Of a stretch of 64,000 nt of DNA, positions 17,736 to 25,448 are shown one piece after another. The position numbers were made by a program, and so were the translations under genes. Position 1 is the first letter of the stretch. Every line of letters begins with the position of its first letter. This DNA is from Albibacterium sp035514885 (GTDB lineage Bacteria > Bacteroidota > Bacteroidia > Sphingobacteriales > Sphingobacteriaceae), in NCBI RefSeq assembly GCF_035514885.1, contig NZ_DATJCH010000012.1, positions 186,001-250,000 on the forward strand, given 5' to 3'. Below the pieces are notes generated by a model. The model worked only from the letters and a program-made list of their open reading frames with translations, was not told where the DNA came from and did no database searches.

Positions 17736-19772
17736 ATGGCAAATCAATTAAAATTTGAATCATCTCCATATCTCAAGCAACACCAGAACAATCCTGTTCA
17801 TTGGTATCCCTGGGGTGATGAAGCCTTGCAAAAAGCCCGAAAAGAGAATAAGTTAATTATTGTAAGTATTGGTTATGCAGCCTGCCACTGGTGTCATGTT
17901 ATGGAACGTGAAAGTTTCGAAAATGAATCAGTCGCACAAGTAATGAATGATCACTTTATTGCGATTAAGGTAGACCGTGAAGAGAGACCGGATATCGACC
18001 AAGTATATATGACTGCCGTACAGCTAATGAAAGGGCAGGGTGGATGGCCGCTTAATGCAATTTGTTTGCCAGATACACGTCCCATTTATGGAGGTACTTA
18101 TTTTCAGCCTGAAGATTGGAAGAACGTGTTGCTACAATTGGTACACACTTGGAATGAGAAACCTGAAGTCGCTTTTGATTATGCTCAACGTCTAACACAA
18201 GGTATTCATGAGTCGGATACTATGCCAGTCCATCAGCTCGATGCACCCTTTCAGTTATCAATGTTGCATGAAATTGTAGATGCATGGAAAGTTGGTTTTG
18301 ATAAAAAGGAGGGAGGCTATAAACGAGTTCCAAAGTTTCCAATACCAAATAATTGGTTATTTTTTTTACGTTACGGTTTTCTAACAAAGGATGAGGAGTT
18401 ATTAGATCATACGCACTTTACACTCAAAAGGATTGCATCTGGAGGAATTTATGATCAAATAGGTGGTGGTTTTGCACGTTACTCCGTTGATGCTGAGTGG
18501 CACATTCCTCATTTTGAGAAAATGCTCTATGATAATGCCTTGTTAGTCAGCCTTTACTGCGAAGCATATATGCAAAGGCCCTCTCCACATTATAAGAGAG
18601 TAATATTCGAAACTTTGGCTTGGATTAAAAGAGAAATGACAAGCCCTGAAGGAGCATTTTACAGTTCTTTGGATGCAGATAGCGATGGTGTAGAAGGTAA
18701 GTATTATACATTTACTCAACAAGAAATTGAAGATGTATTGGGTGAGGACGCTCCGTTGTTTATTAATTACTTTCAAATAACTGAAAAAGGAAATTGGGGA
18801 GAGGAGAATACAAATGTATTGAAGCTGGTTGAAGATGCTGACAGTTTGGCGCGAGAAGCAGGCTATTCGGAATCTGAGTGGAACAATTATTTGAACGAAA
18901 TTAAATCTAAGCTTTATCAATATAGGGAGAAACGGACTCGTCCGCCATTGGATAATAAAATCTTGTGTTCTTGGAACTCAATGATGATTAAAGCCTACGT
19001 AGATGCTTACCGGGTGTTTCGGGAAGAGGAGTATTTAGCTGCGGCAAAAACCGCTGCCAGCTTTATTGAAAGGGAACTTTTTAATAAAGACGGTGATTTA
19101 TTACGTCAGCCCCTTTATAAAGGGAAAGAGATAATAGGTTTTCTAGATGACTATGCATTCTACATTGAAGCATTGATTGCTTTATATGAAACTACTTTTC
19201 AGATTCATTATTTGAAGCAATCCAAAGCGCTTGTAGATAAGGTATTAACTGATTTTAAACATGAAAATGATACTGCATTCAATTTTACTTCTCATAGGGC
19301 GGAAAGATTGATTGCAAATAAGAAAGACATAATGGATGATGTCATTCCATCTTCAAACTCTGTGTTAATACGTCAGTTGTTCAAACTAGGCTTATTTTTT
19401 GATGTAGATTCATATCGTTCAACTGCGATGCAGGTATTGGTTAATGTTTTTCCACAGATTAAAACGTACCCTTCTGCTTTCTCAAATTGGTCGATACAGC
19501 TATTAGAAGAAGTCTTTGGCTTAAATGAAATTGCTATAACGGGACCTGATTATCAACAGAATCAAGAAGAGCTGGATAAACATTATCTTCCTAATAAAAT
19601 AACAATGGGAGGCGAAGATGAAAATCTTCCCTTATTGATGGGTCGGATAGACTCGACCAACAAAATATATGTTTGTAAAAACAAAACATGCAGTTTACCG
19701 GTAATTAATATATCGGAATTATTAAAATTAATTTTTAAACAGGAGAATGAACAGAATCCTCCAAAATTTTAA
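17736..19772 (+). CDS. YyaL/SSP411-type protein: thioredoxin-like plus glycosidase-like domains (DUF255)
   Basis: A 678-residue protein. The first ~160 residues are a thioredoxin-like domain with AACHWCHVMERESFEN, where Cys50 and Cys53 form a CxxC pair. The rest is an alpha/alpha-barrel-like region (GGGFARYSVDAEWHIPHFEK, NKILCSWNSMMIKAY) resembling N-acylglucosamine epimerase or glycosidase folds. The biochemical role of this widespread family is unsettled. It is cytoplasmic by sequence. The SlyD-like gene begins 4 bp after its stop, so they are cotranscribed. Confidence 0.88.
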   Translation: MANQLKFESSPYLKQHQNNPVHWYPWGDEALQKARKENKLIIVSIGYAACHWCHVMERESFENESVAQVMNDHFIAIKVDREERPDIDQVYMTAVQLMKGQGGWPLNAICLPDTRPIYGGTYFQPEDWKNVLLQLVHTWNEKPEVAFDYAQRLTQGIHESDTMPVHQLDAPFQLSMLHEIVDAWKVGFDKKEGGYKRVPKFPIPNNWLFFLRYGFLTKDEELLDHTHFTLKRIASGGIYDQIGGGFARYSVDAEWHIPHFEKMLYDNALLVSLYCEAYMQRPSPHYKRVIFETLAWIKREMTSPEGAFYSSLDADSDGVEGKYYTFTQQEIEDVLGEDAPLFINYFQITEKGNWGEENTNVLKLVEDADSLAREAGYSESEWNNYLNEIKSKLYQYREKRTRPPLDNKILCSWNSMMIKAYVDAYRVFREEEYLAAAKTAASFIERELFNKDGDLLRQPLYKGKEIIGFLDDYAFYIEALIALYETTFQIHYLKQSKALVDKVLTDFKHENDTAFNFTSHRAERLIANKKDIMDDVIPSSNSVLIRQLFKLGLFFDVDSYRSTAMQVLVNVFPQIKTYPSAFSNWSIQLLEEVFGLNEIAITGPDYQQNQEELDKHYLPNKITMGGEDENLPLLMGRIDSTNKIYVCKNKTCSLPVINISELLKLIFKQENEQNPPKF

Positions 19773-19776
19773 CAAG

Positions 19777-20274
19777 ATGACTATACAACCCAATAGCGTA
19801 GTTGCGCTAACTTACAAATTACACACTGTAAATAATGGTTCAAAAGAATTTGTAGAAGAAGCTGATCAAGCTAACCCATTGGTATTTTTATCAGGAGTAG
19901 GTATGATGTTGCCTAAATTTGAAGAAAATATACAAGGGTTAAAAAAAGGGGATAAAATTGATTTTGAACTCCAAGCCGTTGATGCTTATGGGGATTTAGA
20001 TGAAAGTGCTGTAGCACAATTGCCTGCAGATATGTTTAAAGAATCAGGAATCCCTCCTGTAGGAGAAATTATCCCTTTGCAAGATAATCAAGGAAATCAA
20101 TTTAGAGCTAGAGTAACAGAAGTGAGCCCTGAAGCTGTTGTAGTAGATTTAAACCACCCAATGGCAGGTCAAAATTTACATTTCGATATTGAAGTTTTAG
20201 ATGTTCGGGAAGCTACCGAAGATGAATTAGCACATGGTCATGCACATGGTGCAGATGGTCATTCAGGTCACTAA
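19777..20274 (+). CDS. FKBP-type peptidyl-prolyl isomerase, SlyD-like
   Basis: A 165-residue protein starting at the ATG at 19777 (MTIQPNSVVALTYKLH), just after the preceding stop. An upstream in-frame ATG at 19747 lies inside the neighbouring gene and gives a non-family N-terminus. The FKBP part is split by an insert-in-flap domain, as in SlyD, and contains NPLVFLSGVGMMLPKFEEN. The C-terminus is His-rich (HGHAHGADGHSGH), which suggests metal binding, as in SlyD. SlyD assists folding and nickel handling. A strong terminator follows within 25 bp. Confidence 0.9.
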   Translation: MTIQPNSVVALTYKLHTVNNGSKEFVEEADQANPLVFLSGVGMMLPKFEENIQGLKKGDKIDFELQAVDAYGDLDESAVAQLPADMFKESGIPPVGEIIPLQDNQGNQFRARVTEVSPEAVVVDLNHPMAGQNLHFDIEVLDVREATEDELAHGHAHGADGHSGH

Positions 20275-20296
20275 ATTTAAATTTTATTATATTCGA

Positions 20297-20330
20297 AGAG
20301 ATTTAGGAATAATTCCTAAATCTCTTTTTT
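20297..20330 (+). terminator. Rho-independent terminator after the SlyD-like gene
   Basis: Arms AGAGATTTAGGAAT (20297-20310) and ATTCCTAAATCTCT (20312-20325) form a near-perfect stem, realistically 12 bp with a small loop, followed by a T run to 20330. It ends only 9 nt before the ATG of the EVE gene. Confidence 0.85.
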
Positions 20331-20339
20331 ATTGAGTCT

Positions 20340-20750
20340 ATGAATTATTTTTTAGTTAAATCTGAACCCTTTAAATACAGCTGGGAACAATTCCTTAAAG
20401 ACAAGCAAACCTTTTGGGATGGCGTGCGTAATTATCAGGCACGTAATAATTTGAAAGATATGAAAAAGGGTGATCTAGTTCTTTTTTATCATAGTAATGA
20501 AGGGAAAGAGGTAGTAGGAATTGCCCAGGTAATTAAGGAATTTTATCAAGACCCAACCACTAGTGATGATCGTTGGGTTGTAGTTGATCTTGCACCTCTA
20601 GAAGCATTGAAACAACCGGTTAGTTTGTTGACTATTAAAGAGGATGAGCTTTTAAAAGATACTGCTTTAGTAAAGCAGAGCCGGCTATCAGTGATGCCTT
20701 TGAAAGCAGCAGAATTTGATCGGATTATTGCTTTAGGAAATGCTGACTAA
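20340..20750 (+). CDS. EVE domain-containing protein
   Basis: A 136-residue single-domain protein. MNYFLVKSEPFKYSWEQF, WDGVRNYQARNNLKDM and KKGDLVLFYHSNEGKEVVG are the conserved EVE blocks. EVE belongs to the PUA-like fold and binds modified bases in DNA or RNA; stand-alone members are mostly of unknown role. The start is certain because the family begins at this ATG. The gene follows a terminator hairpin by only 9 nt, leaving no obvious room for a promoter. It is convergent with the thioesterase gene, with a 4-bp gap. Confidence 0.92.
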   Translation: MNYFLVKSEPFKYSWEQFLKDKQTFWDGVRNYQARNNLKDMKKGDLVLFYHSNEGKEVVGIAQVIKEFYQDPTTSDDRWVVVDLAPLEALKQPVSLLTIKEDELLKDTALVKQSRLSVMPLKAAEFDRIIALGNAD

Positions 20751-20754
20751 TTAT

Positions 20755-21282
20755 TTACTTAATAGAGTTTGAGGAATCAAACACATGCATCAATTCATGA
20801 GCATCAGAAGCCCTCATCTTACCAGCTAATACAAGTCGTAACTGTCGGCGTTGAATAGCTTCCGTATAATATCTTTTTTCACTTTCAGTTTCTGGGATTA
20901 ATTCGGGTACTTTAAGTGTATTGGAATTTTCATCAATAGCAACAAAGGTATAGAAGGCTTCATTGGATTTGATCTTGGTGCCTGAAGGGATGTTTTGTGC
21001 CCAGACGGTAAGCTGTACCTCCATGGAAGTATTAAAAGCGCGACTAACCTGAGCTTCGATGGTCACTACATCGCCCAGTTTAATGGGGTGATGAAAAGAT
21101 ACAGTATCTACAGAAGCAGTTACAACAATACGATTACAGTGCTTTTGAGCAGAAATTGCTGCTGCAATATCCATCCAATGTAATAAACGGCCCCCCATTA
21201 AACTATTTAGAGGGTTGGTATCATTTGGTAATACCAGTTCGTTCATAACTGTAAAGGATTCCTTTGCAAATTTTTTATCCAT
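20755..21282 (-). CDS. Hotdog-fold acyl-CoA thioesterase
   Basis: A 175-residue hotdog thioesterase. PNDTNPLNSLMGGRLLHWMD is the active-site segment of the YciA/BFIT-type acyl-CoA hydrolases, with the Asn and the following helix typical of the group. It hydrolyses acyl-CoA to free acid and CoA in the cytoplasm; chain-length preference is unknown. It lies 12 bp after the ABC-F gene on the same strand and is probably on the same transcript. Confidence 0.88.
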   Translation of the reverse strand: MDKKFAKESFTVMNELVLPNDTNPLNSLMGGRLLHWMDIAAAISAQKHCNRIVVTASVDTVSFHHPIKLGDVVTIEAQVSRAFNTSMEVQLTVWAQNIPSGTKIKSNEAFYTFVAIDENSNTLKVPELIPETESEKRYYTEAIQRRQLRLVLAGKMRASDAHELMHVFDSSNSIK

Positions 21283-21294
21283 GACCTTATTGTA

Positions 21295-23211
21295 TTACTC
21301 TTCTAGTTCTAATATCTTATCTGCTAGCTCTTCCCATTTATTTTTATAATCATGCAGTTGGCTCTTTGCTGCTTGATATAATTTTGTTAGTTCAGCTAAC
21401 TTATCGGTTGAATTGTATATCTCGGGATCCGCTAATTGAAGTTCAAAATCCTTAATCTTGTTCTCTGTTTCAAGAATCTCAGCTTCTAAGCGTTCTAAAT
21501 CTTTGTTCAAACTTGAAGAAGAACTCTTTCCAGTGGTCTTTTTTGTCTCAGGTTTAACTTCCTTTTTCTCTTTCTTTACCTTAGGCTCTTTAGCAGTATT
21601 TTTATTGGCTTCTTTTCGGCTGGCTTGCCAATCTTCGTATTCCTGATAGGTTCCAGGATATTGTTTGATCTTCTGGTCTTCAATATACCAAATCTTATTG
21701 GCGACATTGTCTAATAAATACCTATCGTGAGATACAACAATAAAGGTTCCCTCATATTGTTTAAGAGCCTGAATTAGAATGTTGATTGATTGAATATCTA
21801 AGTGATTGGTCGGCTCATCCAGAAGCAGGAAGTTAGCGTCTGCTGTTAAAGCTTTTGCCAATGCTACACGGGATTTCTCTCCTCCGGAAAGAACTTTAAT
21901 CTTCTTAAAAGCATCATCACCTGTAAATAAAAAAGACCCTAGAATTGTTCGTAATTCCGTTTCTGTATGTTTAGGAGCAAAAGCTTGTAACTCTTGCAGA
22001 ACCTCGTTTTCCAGATGAAGAGCCTCTAATTGATGTTGTGCAAAAAACGTTTGGGAAACATTATGACCCGATTCACAAGTACCTTCAAAATCAGAATCTA
22101 CACCAGCGATGATTCTTAATAACGTAGATTTACCTCGACCATTCGCACCAATAAGCGCAATCTTATCACCTTTTTCAATAAGTCCATCTGTGTTGTTCAA
22201 AATAGGAACATTTGGATAGGATTTACTGATGTTTTTTAAAGTTTTAACATGACGGCCTGAAGGCTTGCTAAATCGAAAGCTGAAATTAACAGTTGGATTG
22301 TCATCATCTACCGCATCCACTTTATCCATTCTGTCTAAAGCTTTGATACGAGACTGAACCATTTTAGCTTTACTTGCTTTTGCTCTAAAACGCTCAATTA
22401 ATTTTTCTTCTTGTTTTATTTTAGCTTGTTGATTTTTAAACTGATTGCCTTGAATTTCCTCTCTTAAAGACTTCTCCTCCTGATAAAAGCTGTAGTTCCC
22501 AGCGTACACATTTAGTTTGCCTTTTCTTGACTCAACTGTTTTATTGATAACACGGTCTAAGAAATATCTATCGTGAGAAACAATTACCACAGCTCCTTCA
22601 AACGCTTGTAGATAACTTTCAAGCCATTGGATGGAAGGTAAGTCCAAGTGGTTAGTCGGCTCATCCAGCAATAAGATATCGGGCGCTTGCAATAATATTC
22701 TCGCGAGCATAACCCGCATTCTCCATCCTCCCGAAAACTGAGAAAGTTTCCGTTGTTGCTGCTCTTCATTAAAACCCAAACCTGCCAATATGCCTGCAGC
22801 TCGATATTCTATATTATAACCATCAAGAGCTTCGAATTCGGCCTGCTTATCACTTAATTTATGTAAGATATCATCGCTATAATCTGTTTCTAACTTCTTA
22901 AGAAGTTCTTCGATTTGATCATGTAACTCATTCTGCCTTTCGAAAGCTTCCATGGAAACATGTAAAATGCTTTTATCAGATTGATAAGATAGTAGATCTT
23001 GATTAAGGTAACCTATTTTTAGATCCTTAGCCATAGAAATAGTACCCGATGTAGGTTTCATTTCTCCTACGATCAACTTTAATAGAGTTGTTTTACCAGT
23101 CCCGTTTGCACCGATTAATCCGGCTTTTTCTCCTGGTTTTATATGCCAGTTTGCTTCATCGTAAAGTGCACGGGCACCTATTTCGAAAGTTAAATTGTTG
23201 ATTGATATCAT
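21295..23211 (-). CDS. ABC-F family ATPase (ribosome-associated type)
   Basis: A 638-residue protein with two ABC domains and no membrane segments. Walker A motifs are GANGTGKTTLLKL and GANGRGKSTLLRI, signatures LSQFSGGWRMRV and LSGGEKSRVALAK, and LLLDEPTNHLD occurs twice. A charged linker joins the domains (QAKIKQEEKLIERFRAK), and the last ~100 residues form a Lys/Glu-rich coiled coil, as in Uup/YdiF-type members. ABC-F proteins act on the ribosome exit site, in translation rescue or drug protection. The minus-strand promoter element is 7 nt from the ATG. Confidence 0.93.
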   Translation of the reverse strand: MISINNLTFEIGARALYDEANWHIKPGEKAGLIGANGTGKTTLLKLIVGEMKPTSGTISMAKDLKIGYLNQDLLSYQSDKSILHVSMEAFERQNELHDQIEELLKKLETDYSDDILHKLSDKQAEFEALDGYNIEYRAAGILAGLGFNEEQQQRKLSQFSGGWRMRVMLARILLQAPDILLLDEPTNHLDLPSIQWLESYLQAFEGAVVIVSHDRYFLDRVINKTVESRKGKLNVYAGNYSFYQEEKSLREEIQGNQFKNQQAKIKQEEKLIERFRAKASKAKMVQSRIKALDRMDKVDAVDDDNPTVNFSFRFSKPSGRHVKTLKNISKSYPNVPILNNTDGLIEKGDKIALIGANGRGKSTLLRIIAGVDSDFEGTCESGHNVSQTFFAQHQLEALHLENEVLQELQAFAPKHTETELRTILGSFLFTGDDAFKKIKVLSGGEKSRVALAKALTADANFLLLDEPTNHLDIQSINILIQALKQYEGTFIVVSHDRYLLDNVANKIWYIEDQKIKQYPGTYQEYEDWQASRKEANKNTAKEPKVKKEKKEVKPETKKTTGKSSSSSLNKDLERLEAEILETENKIKDFELQLADPEIYNSTDKLAELTKLYQAAKSQLHDYKNKWEELADKILELEE

Positions 23212-23218
23212 TTCGCTG

Positions 23219-23226
23219 CAAAAGTA
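23219..23226 (-). promoter_or_regulatory. Promoter -7 element of the ABC-F gene
   Basis: On the minus strand this reads TACTTTTG followed by C, fitting TAnnTTTGC, and ends 7 nt before the ATG at 23211. A nearly leaderless mRNA is inferred. Confidence 0.6.
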
Positions 23227-23251
23227 CGGATTTTTAAATTAAATTGTTTTC

Positions 23252-23259
23252 TATCTTTG
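23252..23259 (+). promoter_or_regulatory. Promoter -7 element of pyrD
   Basis: TATCTTTG followed by C fits TAnnTTTGC and ends 5 nt before the ATG at 23265. It is back to back with the ABC-F element at 23219-23226 in a 53-bp divergent region, and it rules out the upstream in-frame TTG at 23244 as start. Confidence 0.6.
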
Positions 23260-23264
23260 CTCTT

Positions 23265-24296
23265 ATGTATAAATTGGTAAAACCTTTATTCTTTTCGATG
23301 GAGCCCGAAACGGCTCATTATACGGTAACTAGCGGACTTAAAAGCTTTTTGAAAGTTTGGGGCGCAAAGAAGATTATGGAGGCAGCGTTTTCCTATGCAG
23401 ACCCTTCTTTAGAAAGAGAGGTGTTTGGATTAAAGTTTAAGAACCCTGTAGGGTTAGCAGCTGGCTTTGATAAGAATGCAGAATACATTCATGAAATGGC
23501 GGCTTTAGGTTTTGGCTTTGTCGAAATAGGAACGGTAACACCCAGGCCCCAGCCGGGTAATGACAAACCAAGAATGTTCCGTCTGACAAAAGATGAGGCT
23601 TTGATCAATCGGATGGGCTTCAATAATCAAGGAGTGGACGTGGCAGCTTTACGCCTGAAATATTTTACGGATAGAAACGGACTTATTGTTGGAGGAAATA
23701 TTGGTAAAAATAAAACAACACCTAATGAGAATGCCGTAAATGATTACATTATTTGTTTTGATAAGCTTTTTGATGTAGTCGACTATTTCGTTGTTAATGT
23801 AAGTTCTCCAAATACACCGGGACTTCGCGATCTGCAGGAAAAAGAACCTCTTAAGCATATTTTAAATATACTTCAAAAGCGAAATGAAGGCCATGAAAGG
23901 CCAAAACCGATTTTATTAAAAATAGCCCCTGATTTAACCGATAGCCAATTGGATGATATTATAGAAATTGTTATCGATACCAAGATTGCCGGGGTTATTG
24001 CCACGAATACTACTATAAGTAGGGAAGGACTGAAAAGTGGATCTTCCTTGTTAAAGGAAAGCGGCGGCTTAAGCGGTAAACCTTTATCAGTTCGTTCAAC
24101 CGAAGTAATCCGATATCTGTCGGAAAAGTCAGGCAAAGCATTTCCTATCATTGGTGTTGGTGGCATTCACTCTTCAGCTGATGCCTTATCTAAGTTACAA
24201 GCAGGAGCAAGTTTAGTTCAGGTGTATACAGGGATGATCTACGAAGGTCCTCAATTAATTAAAACAATTTGCAAGCGATTAATTAATAAAGAATAG
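23265..24296 (+). CDS. pyrD: Dihydroorotate dehydrogenase (quinone), class 2
   Basis: A 343-residue class 2 PyrD. It has an N-terminal membrane-associating helix region (MYKLVKPLFFSMEPETAHY), FKNPVGLAAGFDKNAEYI, GFVEIGTVTPRPQPGN, NVSSPNTPGLRDLQ (with the catalytic Ser of class 2) and GVGGIHSSADA for FMN phosphate. It oxidises dihydroorotate to orotate in pyrimidine synthesis and passes electrons to quinone at the inner membrane. The start is the ATG at 23265, set by the promoter element and by family length. A strong hairpin terminator follows. Confidence 0.95.
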   Translation: MYKLVKPLFFSMEPETAHYTVTSGLKSFLKVWGAKKIMEAAFSYADPSLEREVFGLKFKNPVGLAAGFDKNAEYIHEMAALGFGFVEIGTVTPRPQPGNDKPRMFRLTKDEALINRMGFNNQGVDVAALRLKYFTDRNGLIVGGNIGKNKTTPNENAVNDYIICFDKLFDVVDYFVVNVSSPNTPGLRDLQEKEPLKHILNILQKRNEGHERPKPILLKIAPDLTDSQLDDIIEIVIDTKIAGVIATNTTISREGLKSGSSLLKESGGLSGKPLSVRSTEVIRYLSEKSGKAFPIIGVGGIHSSADALSKLQAGASLVQVYTGMIYEGPQLIKTICKRLINKE

Positions 24297-24319
24297 ATTA
24301 AATAATAAAAATGGCAAAG

Positions 24320-24357
24320 AAAAAGGAGGATATTCAATATGAATATCCTCCTTTTTT
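24320..24357. terminator. Bidirectional terminator between pyrD and the small basic protein gene
   Basis: Arms AAAAAGGAGGATATTC (24320-24335) and GAATATCCTCCTTTTT (24341-24356) form a 16-bp perfect stem with a 5-nt loop. There are T runs on the exit side in both directions, as expected between convergent genes. Confidence 0.88.
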
Positions 24358-24374
24358 CAATCTATCGAAATAGA

Positions 24375-24557
24375 TTATTTCTTTAAATCAGCAGATAACT
24401 GATCTAAGATCGCGTTGTTCTTAACAACCTGGTGCGTAGCTGGCAATTCAGAACGACTTCCGGTTTCAATGTTGCGACCTAATTTTAGAAATTGAACATC
24501 AAGTTTAGCAGTAACTTTGTTCTTTCTATCTTTTCTTTTTAAGCGAGTAACTCCCAT
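24375..24557 (-). CDS. Small basic conserved protein, function unknown
   Basis: A 60-residue, Lys/Arg-rich protein (MGVTRLKRKDRKNKVTAKLD at the start). I recognise it only as the kind of short conserved protein found in Bacteroidota, without a named function. It has no signal peptide or membrane segment, and the basic N-terminus would suit RNA or ribosome binding (inference). It lies 26 bp downstream of tRNA-Cys on the same strand, so it is likely on the same primary transcript. The bidirectional terminator follows 18 bp after its stop. Confidence 0.75.
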   Translation of the reverse strand: MGVTRLKRKDRKNKVTAKLDVQFLKLGRNIETGSRSELPATHQVVKNNAILDQLSADLKK

Positions 24558-24583
24558 TTTGTATATTTTTTATTTTAATAACG

Positions 24584-24654
24584 AGGTCGGAAGCGGATTC
24601 GAACCGCTGTAAAAGGTTTTGCAGACCTCTGCCTAGCCACTCGGCCATCCGACC
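24584..24654 (-). tRNA. tRNA-Cys (GCA)
   Basis: A 71-nt cloverleaf on the minus strand. The acceptor stem is GGTCGGA with TCCGACC and a T discriminator, as usual for Cys. The D arm has GCC/GGC, the anticodon stem GAGGT/ACCTT encloses CTGCAAA (anticodon GCA), and the T arm is AGCGG-TTCGAAT-CCGCT. CCA is not encoded. A TAnnTTTG promoter element lies 17 nt upstream. Confidence 0.97.
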
Positions 24655-24671
24655 ATTCCCATTAAGGAATG

Positions 24672-24679
24672 CAAAAATA
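24672..24679 (-). promoter_or_regulatory. Promoter -7 element of tRNA-Cys
   Basis: On the minus strand this reads TATTTTTG followed by C, fitting TAnnTTTGC, 17 nt from the mature 5' end of the tRNA. It should drive tRNA-Cys and the following small basic protein gene. Confidence 0.6.
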
Positions 24680-24698
24680 GTAAATTAATCTATCTTGC

Positions 24699-25448
24699 CT
24701 AAGTTTTTTTGATTTTTCTATTTAATTCTGAGCAAATGATTGCTGATGAGATAGCAACATTCAGCGATTCTGCTCTGCCAAATCGAGGGATTGTGATTCT
24801 TTCAGAGATAAGTGGCATCAAATCAGCCTGAATTCCACTTCCTTCATTCCCCATTAAGATAATTCCTTCATTGCCGAAATCGCTTTCATAGATAGATTCT
24901 CCATCCAGAACTGCTCCGTATATTTTAAGACTACATTTAGGGAGCCACTCTTTCAAGTCGCAATAAAATACTTTTATTCTTGCCAGGGAACCCATAGTTG
25001 CTTGTATAACTTTCGGGTTGTAAATATCAGCTGTATCCATAGAACAGATTATTGTATCCATTCCAAACCAATCAGCCGTACGAATGATTGTTCCCAAGTT
25101 GCCCGGATCCTGAATAAAATCTAAGGCGAGAGAAAACTTATTTTGTAAATCTTCCACCTTTAGATTATGATGTGGTATTCTGAAGACAGCTAAAACTCCC
25201 TGAGGGTTTGTTAAAGTGCTTATTTTGTTTAATTCATCCGAACTTATCTCGTTTCCTTTTAAAATTCGCAGAAAATTAACCACTTTTGAAGACATTTCGG
25301 GAAGATAATATATACTATGAAGAACATACTCTTCATTGATAAATTCCGTTATGGATTTGATGCCTTCTACAATAAAAAGATTATGGGTCTTCCGGAACTT
25401 TTTTAAGTGGAGAGATTTGATTAAACTTATTTGAGACTTTGAGAGCAT
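24699..25448 (-). CDS. TrmH/SpoU-family RNA 2'-O-methyltransferase
   Basis: A 249-residue SPOUT methyltransferase. An N-terminal substrate-binding domain (LKKFRKTHNLFIVEGIKSI) precedes the knotted catalytic part: LDFIQDPGNLGTIIRTADWFG (motif 1), LMGNEGSGI (motif 2) and IPRFGRAESLNVAISSAI (motif 3). These enzymes methylate ribose 2'-OH of tRNA or rRNA from S-adenosylmethionine; the target base cannot be told, with RlmB-like or TsnR-like as options. Its ATG overlaps the TTG start of the divergent barrel protein gene by 10 bp. Confidence 0.9.
   Translation of the reverse strand: MLSKSQISLIKSLHLKKFRKTHNLFIVEGIKSITEFINEEYVLHSIYYLPEMSSKVVNFLRILKGNEISSDELNKISTLTNPQGVLAVFRIPHHNLKVEDLQNKFSLALDFIQDPGNLGTIIRTADWFGMDTIICSMDTADIYNPKVIQATMGSLARIKVFYCDLKEWLPKCSLKIYGAVLDGESIYESDFGNEGIILMGNEGSGIQADLMPLISERITIPRFGRAESLNVAISSAIICSELNRKIKKT

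Noticed and set aside
23244..23264. Earlier TTG start for pyrD
   Set aside because: The promoter element TATCTTTGC lies within this extension, and the family N-terminus begins at ATG 23265.
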